From Fragum whitleyi (lineage: Eukaryota; Mollusca; Bivalvia; Cardiida; Cardiidae): DNA of 64,000 nt. The stretch lies in contig OX411557.1 in assembly GCA_948146395.1 (NCBI GenBank), forward strand, positions 31,474,077-31,538,076, given 5' to 3'. The notes beneath the pieces were generated by a model that worked only from the letters and a program-made list of their open reading frames with translations, was not told where the DNA came from and did no database searches. Below are positions 63,572-64,000 of this stretch, piece after piece. A program made the translations under genes and the position numbers. The stretch's first letter is position 1; each line of letters starts with the position of its first letter.

Positions 63572-64000
63572 ATGCAAAAATGTTTGCAAACATTTATGAA
63601 ATGGGTACAGTTAAGAACATTGTGAAATTGACAAGATGAATGATTTTGGAATGATATTGGAATGAAATTGAATGAGTGTGTGAACAAGTTTTGAGTGAAA
63701 TTAAAGGGAGGCAATTCAATATTGCTAATTATGTTTGAACAAATTTATCAATATTTATTACCTCCCTTTTATGAAATCTACATACTTCTGTTAATGTGTC
63801 TTGGTGGACTAAACAGACACTTTAAAATCCACACCAGCCAATAAAAATTACAGAATAATTTGATGAATTTGAATAATCTATTAAACCTTTTGAATAATTT
63901 CTAAATGTTTTCTATAATTTGGAAGCGTTTTTGATTGATTTGAGCGAGTGTTTGGAATGAATGATTGGAGCACTGAGTGAATGATTTAGATCAGAATGAG

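Larger units (their letters stand above)
57967..64000. other. Right end of window: no gene recognised
   Basis: Outside the listed MITEs and hairpins, no open frame shows family features. Two stretches, about 60240-60370 and 63705-63870, look like diverged copies of each other (GGGA.GCAAT, TGTGTCTT, CCAATCATTAAAA/CCAATAAAAATTA, AATGATTTGAT/AATAATTTGAT). Confidence 0.45.

Overview
The window is eukaryotic genomic DNA, AT-rich and intron-dominated. It most likely comes from a bivalve mollusc. This rests on the repeats: GTCC-type microsatellites joined to roughly 145-168 bp tandem cores (pearl/HINE-like elements described in bivalves), tRNA-derived SINEs ending in CAAA or ATCA repeats, and many short inverted-repeat elements. 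The species cannot be named from the sequence.

Only one intact protein-coding gene is supported: a TMEM164 orthologue on the + strand. It has five coding exons (18624-18941, 21351-21467, 37186-37264, 45486-45586, 46983-47405), all with GT/AG introns and matching phases, and encodes 345 aa. The 5'UTR part of its first coding exon follows an acceptor ending at 18524, so a non-coding 5' exon lies further upstream. Human TMEM164 is a polytopic acyltransferase that makes arachidonoyl ether phospholipids. The cysteine it depends on is conserved here (NPCH, Cys99).

Region by region. 1-18.5 kb holds no recognised intact gene: a possible exon tail at the very start, a 5'-truncated LINE, an assembly gap, a 244 bp GA microsatellite, a pearl-like element, twin foldback elements, a 2.65 kb TIR element, a decayed Penelope-like GIY-YIG segment, two CAGGG...CCCTG elements with 5-bp target duplications, and SINEs. 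18.5-47.4 kb is TMEM164. Its 15.7 kb intron 2 carries a complete but disabled Tigger/pogo transposon (22642-25269), a LINE endonuclease remnant and several MITEs and SINEs. Its 8.2 kb intron 3 carries a nested pair of tandem-repeat elements, including a 156-bp array of nine regularly spaced units. 47.4-64 kb is repeat-rich non-genic sequence: a 5.0 kb TIR element containing other insertions, a three-level nested insertion at 55.5-58.0 kb, and many hairpin MITEs.

Most of the longer open frames in the window are explained by repeats and are not genes. The points of greatest interest concern transposon biology: several different tandem-repeat elements share the 3' end CTCTTGTT behind a short hairpin, two MITE families are flanked almost without exception by TTAA, and nested insertions give clear relative ages. 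No new defence, biosynthetic or regulatory gene system was seen.
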